Of a stretch of DNA of 14,189 nt, positions 11,480 to 14,189 are shown in pieces. The stretch is from JBDHZK01 sp039811865 (lineage in GTDB: Bacteria; Actinomycetota; Actinomycetes; Propionibacteriales; Propionibacteriaceae), in the NCBI GenBank assembly GCA_039811865.1, contig JBDHZK010000064.1, forward strand, positions 1-14,189, given 5' to 3'. Under the pieces are notes generated by a model. That model had not been told where the DNA came from and did no database searches. It saw nothing but the letters and a program-made list of their open reading frames with translations. The first letter of the stretch is position 1; each line of letters begins with the position of its first letter. Both the position numbers and the translations under genes were made by a program.

Positions 11480-13668
11480 ACTACGACGAATCCACCAAAC
11501 TGGCCCAAATCAATGAAGAAGCCCCCGCCTCGTGCCCGGTTCACGATGCCGCTCCGGCTCGAACCGCGTCCAACCAATCCTGGTGGCCGCAGCGGCTGAA
11601 CCTTCGGGTCTTGGCCAAGAATCCCCCGGCGATCAACCCGCTCGGCGCGGAGTTCGACTACGCCGACGCGTTCAACGCGCTCGACCTGGCGCAGGTAAAG
11701 CAAGACATCAGCGAGCTGCTGACCACCTCGCAGGACTTCTGGCCAGCCGATTTCGGCCACTACGGCCCTTTGATGATCAGGATGGCTTGGCATAGCGCGG
11801 GCACCTATCGCATCCAGGACGGTCGCGGCGGCGCCGGTTCCGGACAGCAGCGCTTCGCTCCGCTCAACAGTTGGCCCGACAACGTCGGTTTGGACAAGGC
11901 TCGCCGCCTGCTCTGGCCGGTCAAGAAGAAGTACGGCGCGAGCCTTTCCTGGGCTGACTTGATGGTGCTGGCAGGCAACGTGGCGCTGGAGTCGATGGGC
12001 TTCAAGACGATCGGCTTCGCCGGCGGGCGATCCGACGCCTGGGAGCCCGACGACGACGTCTACTGGGGCCCGGAGCAGGAGTGGCTGGCTGACCAGCGCT
12101 ACCGCGGCGAACGGGATCTGGAGAATCCGCTCGCAGCCGTCCAGATGGGCCTGATCTACGTCAACCCGGAGGGTCCCAACGGCAACTCCGACCCACTTTC
12201 GGCCGCCTTCGACATCCGCGAGACGTTCAAGCGCATGGCGATGGACGACGCCGAAACCGTGGCCCTGATCGCGGGTGGGCATTCCTTTGGAAAGACCCAC
12301 GGGGCTGGCGACGCCGCCATGGTGGGTCCGGAGCCGGAGGCCGCGCCGATGGAGCAGCTTGGGCTCGGCTGGCGCTCCACCTTCGGCTCGGGCAAGGGTG
12401 CGGACGCGATGGGTAGCGGCTTGGAGGTCACCTGGACCAAGACCCCCGCCAAATACAGCCACGATTTCTTCGAGCACCTGTTCGGGTTCGAGTGGGAGCA
12501 GGTGGCCAGCCCGGCGGGAGCCACCCAATGGCAACCGACCAACGGTGCCGGGGCGGGCCTGATCCCCGGTCCGGCGCCGGACTCGCCCCGCCGCGTCCCC
12601 ACGATGCTGACCACGGACTTGTCGCTGCGCTTCGATCCGATCTACGGCCCGATTTCACGGCGGTTCTTGGACCACCCCGAGGAGTTCGACGACGCCTTCG
12701 CGAAGGCGTGGTTCAAGCTGACGCATCGGGACCTCGGTCCGGTGTCGCGCTACCAGGGCGCCGAGGTGCCAACGCAGGAGTTCTTGTGGCAGGACCCGTT
12801 GCCGCCAGCCGTCGGCGATCCGTTGACCGACGCCGAGATCGAGGCTTTGAAGGCCAAGATCGCTGGCAGCGGTTTGTCGGTTTCCCAGTTGGTGAAGACC
12901 GCTTGGGCATCCGCCGCGTCCTACCGCTCGAGCGATCGCCGCGGGGGGGCCAACGGCGCCCGGGTCCGGCTCGAGCCGCAGCGGGGCTGGGCGGTCAATG
13001 AGCCCGAACTGATCGGCGCCGTGTTGGAGGTGCTGGAAGGCGTCCGGGACGGGTCCAACGCATCGCTGGCCGACGTCATCGTGCTGGCGGGCAACGTCGG
13101 TGTCGAGCAGGCGGCGAAGGCGGCGGGCTTCGATGTGAGGGTGCCCTTCAGCCCGGGACGCGTCGACGCAACCCAGGAGCAGACCGACGTCGAGGCCGAC
13201 TCCTACCTCGAGCCGGCGGCCGACGGCTTCCGCAACTTCGAGGGCCCGGACGCCCACCTGCCCGCCGAGTTCGCGCTCGTCGACCGCGCCAATCAGCTCG
13301 GCCTGAGCGCGCCGCAGATGACCGTCCTGGTCGGCGGGCTACGGGTGCTCGGGGCGAACACCCAAGGTTCCACCGCGGGGGTGCTGACCGACCGAGTCGG
13401 CACGTTGTCGAACGACTTCTTCGTGAACTTGCTCGATCTCGAGACGACGTGGGTGGCTAGCGACTCGCAGAGCCGGACTTTCGCCGGCCGAAAGGCCGGG
13501 CAGCATTGGACGGCGACGCGCGCCGACCTGGTCTTCGGTTCGAACGCCGAACTCCGGGCGGTGGCTGAGGTCTACGCGGCCGACGATGCGACCGGCAAGT
13601 TCGTCGCTGACTTCGTCGAGGCGTGGGTGAAGGTAATGGACAACGATCGGTTCGATCTGCACCGGTGA
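11476..13668 (+). CDS. katG: Catalase-peroxidase KatG
   Basis: Heme b bifunctional catalase-peroxidase of 730 aa (M. tuberculosis KatG is 740). The N-terminal active domain shows the distal triad in LMIRMAWHSAGTYR (R102, W105, H106), the proximal heme ligand H269 in LIAGGHSFGKTHGAG, and W320 in GLEVTWTKTP. The covalent Met-Tyr-Trp adduct needed for catalase activity is intact: W105, Y228 (LIYVNPEG) and M254 (FKRMAMDD). S314 corresponds to Ser315 of the tuberculosis enzyme. The C-terminal, heme-free duplicate domain (about 430-730) is full length, with KTAWASAASYRSSDRRGGANGAR and VLVGGLRVLGANT. It is co-transcribed with furA (4-bp overlap), with its own Shine-Dalgarno, and is followed by a strong hairpin. 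Expression should rise with peroxide and possibly iron. Confidence 0.97.
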   Translation: MNYDESTKLAQINEEAPASCPVHDAAPARTASNQSWWPQRLNLRVLAKNPPAINPLGAEFDYADAFNALDLAQVKQDISELLTTSQDFWPADFGHYGPLMIRMAWHSAGTYRIQDGRGGAGSGQQRFAPLNSWPDNVGLDKARRLLWPVKKKYGASLSWADLMVLAGNVALESMGFKTIGFAGGRSDAWEPDDDVYWGPEQEWLADQRYRGERDLENPLAAVQMGLIYVNPEGPNGNSDPLSAAFDIRETFKRMAMDDAETVALIAGGHSFGKTHGAGDAAMVGPEPEAAPMEQLGLGWRSTFGSGKGADAMGSGLEVTWTKTPAKYSHDFFEHLFGFEWEQVASPAGATQWQPTNGAGAGLIPGPAPDSPRRVPTMLTTDLSLRFDPIYGPISRRFLDHPEEFDDAFAKAWFKLTHRDLGPVSRYQGAEVPTQEFLWQDPLPPAVGDPLTDAEIEALKAKIAGSGLSVSQLVKTAWASAASYRSSDRRGGANGARVRLEPQRGWAVNEPELIGAVLEVLEGVRDGSNASLADVIVLAGNVGVEQAAKAAGFDVRVPFSPGRVDATQEQTDVEADSYLEPAADGFRNFEGPDAHLPAEFALVDRANQLGLSAPQMTVLVGGLRVLGANTQGSTAGVLTDRVGTLSNDFFVNLLDLETTWVASDSQSRTFAGRKAGQHWTATRADLVFGSNAELRAVAEVYAADDATGKFVADFVEAWVKVMDNDRFDLHR

Positions 13669-13677
13669 TGTCGCTCG

Positions 13678-13706
13678 GGATGGGGTGGGGCCGACCCACC
13701 CCATCC
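13678..13706. terminator. Terminator hairpin after katG
   Basis: GGATGGGGTGGG and CCCACCCCATCC form a perfect 12-bp stem with the 5-base loop GCCGA, starting nine bases after the katG stop. There is no T-run. It stands between convergent katG and the exporter gene and can work in both directions. It is the longest perfect stem I found in the window. Confidence 0.75.
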
Positions 13707-13802
13707 GTCCGGCCCGCCGAGCTGGCTTGAGGCGCTCGGAAGCGCGTCGCGACGGCGGTGAGCAGGCCACCCTCAGCCCGAATCGGCAGCCCGAGGAGGG
13801 TA

Positions 13803-13817
13803 ACGAGCGCCGCTCGT
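13803..13817. terminator. Small hairpin after the exporter gene (weak terminator candidate)
   Basis: ACGAGC and GCTCGT form a 6-bp stem with loop GCC, 10 bases beyond the stop of the minus-strand exporter gene. It may serve as its terminator. Confidence 0.35.
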
Positions 13818-13827
13818 CGCCGCCGGA

Positions 13828-14189
13828 TCAGGCCTTGACCGGCACCAAGGTACGGGCGGACTGACGCGCGTTGTACCAAGCGAAGATCTGCCGGACGACA
13901 CTGTTCGCGAGCACCAGCCCGATCGCCATCGAGATCAGGCTGAGGAAGGCGATCGAACCGTCGGTGAACAGTTCGAGCAGCACCGTGGTGTTGGGGTGGT
14001 GCGCCAGGTCGAACATTCCGGCGATCATCCGGAACACGAAAACCCCTGGCACCAGCGCGACCACCGCGGCGAACCCGACGCCGGCGAACGAGGCGTGCTT
14101 GATGCGGGCCGCCGGGGTGAGCAGCAATCCGGCCAGCAGACAGGCCAGGAAGTCGGCGACGATCACGTCCGCGCCCCAGTGGGTCATCG
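13828..14189 (-). CDS. Threonine/serine exporter family protein, ThrE_2/YjjB-like (partial, N-terminus outside window)
   Basis: About 120 C-terminal residues of a polytopic membrane protein; the frame is open to the window end, so the 5' part is missing. Hydrophobic segments are at VIVADFLACLLAGLLL, FAGVGFAAVVALVPGVFVFRMIAGMF and SIAFLSLISMAIGLVLANSVV. The pattern of a transmembrane helix followed by VPGVFVFRMIAGMFDL matches the Pro-Gly motif of the ThrE_2 (DUF3815) domain, in YjjB and in the C-terminal half of ThrE. An ATG at 14187 lies inside the domain by comparison with YjjB, so it is unlikely to be the true start. Such proteins export threonine, serine or, as YjjP-YjjB in E. coli, succinate. 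Whether an N-terminal ThrE_1 half is fused upstream cannot be seen. Convergent with katG. Confidence 0.7.
   Translation of the reverse strand, partial: MTHWGADVIVADFLACLLAGLLLTPAARIKHASFAGVGFAAVVALVPGVFVFRMIAGMFDLAHHPNTTVLLELFTDGSIAFLSLISMAIGLVLANSVVRQIFAWYNARQSARTLVPVKA

Noticed and set aside
2018..13732. The 9-mer GGCTTGAGG at 2018, 6838 and 13724
   Set aside because: Flanking bases do not align, so it is probably chance rather than a third copy of the cob-gene repeat.
1..14189. tRNA, rRNA, CRISPR, insertion sequence, phage or defence genes
   Set aside because: No cloverleaf-like segment, spaced repeat array, transposase or integrase motif was found on either strand by eye.

Overview
The window is high-GC DNA with GTG starts, 4-bp start/stop overlaps and several genes that look leaderless. 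Together with an actinobacterial furA-katG pair, a DtxR/IdeR-type iron box and actinobacterial-style cobalamin genes, this points to an actinomycete chromosome. Propionibacteriales is my guess from the gene families, not a proof. Eleven genes are present, two of them cut by the window ends. I see no tRNA, rRNA, CRISPR array, phage or transposase.

Layout. (1) 1-2003: a dienelactone-hydrolase-family gene (partial) overlaps the end of a DJ-1/PfpI (Hsp31-like) gene on the minus strand, with a divergent LysR regulator. (2) 2149-3010: a tight minus-strand pair of an AraC-type regulator and a VOC (glyoxalase-fold) protein. (3) 3240-4658: a DASS/SLC13-type dicarboxylate transporter, divergent from the AraC gene. 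(4) 4725-8293: a cobalamin block on the minus strand. It holds a single polypeptide fusing cobyric acid synthase (CobQ/CbiP) to a CobC-type threonine-phosphate decarboxylase, overlapped by 4 bp by cobD (cbiB). A histidine phosphatase (8390-8962) is divergent and may be the alpha-ribazole phosphatase. (5) 9035-10780: a PoxB-type pyruvate:quinone oxidoreductase. (6) 11030-13668: a divergent furA-katG operon. (7) 13828-14189: the C-terminal part of a threonine/serine-exporter (ThrE_2/YjjB-like) membrane protein.

How the genes work together. The CobQ half makes cobyric acid and the CobC half makes aminopropanol phosphate. CobD joins these two products into cobinamide phosphate, so the fusion plus the overlapping cobD is a compact three-activity module. 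The furA-katG operon is a classical peroxide-response unit. Its promoter carries a 16/19 match to the DtxR/IdeR iron box directly abutting a 17-bp palindrome over the -35 element, which suggests joint iron and peroxide control of the heme enzyme. The left arm (DJ-1, DLH, VOC) has a reactive-carbonyl or electrophile-detoxification flavour, but substrates cannot be read from sequence.

Less expected features are the CobQ-CobC fusion, related low-complexity inserts in both cobalamin genes whose DNA ends match each other, and the composite iron-box/palindrome promoter of furA.
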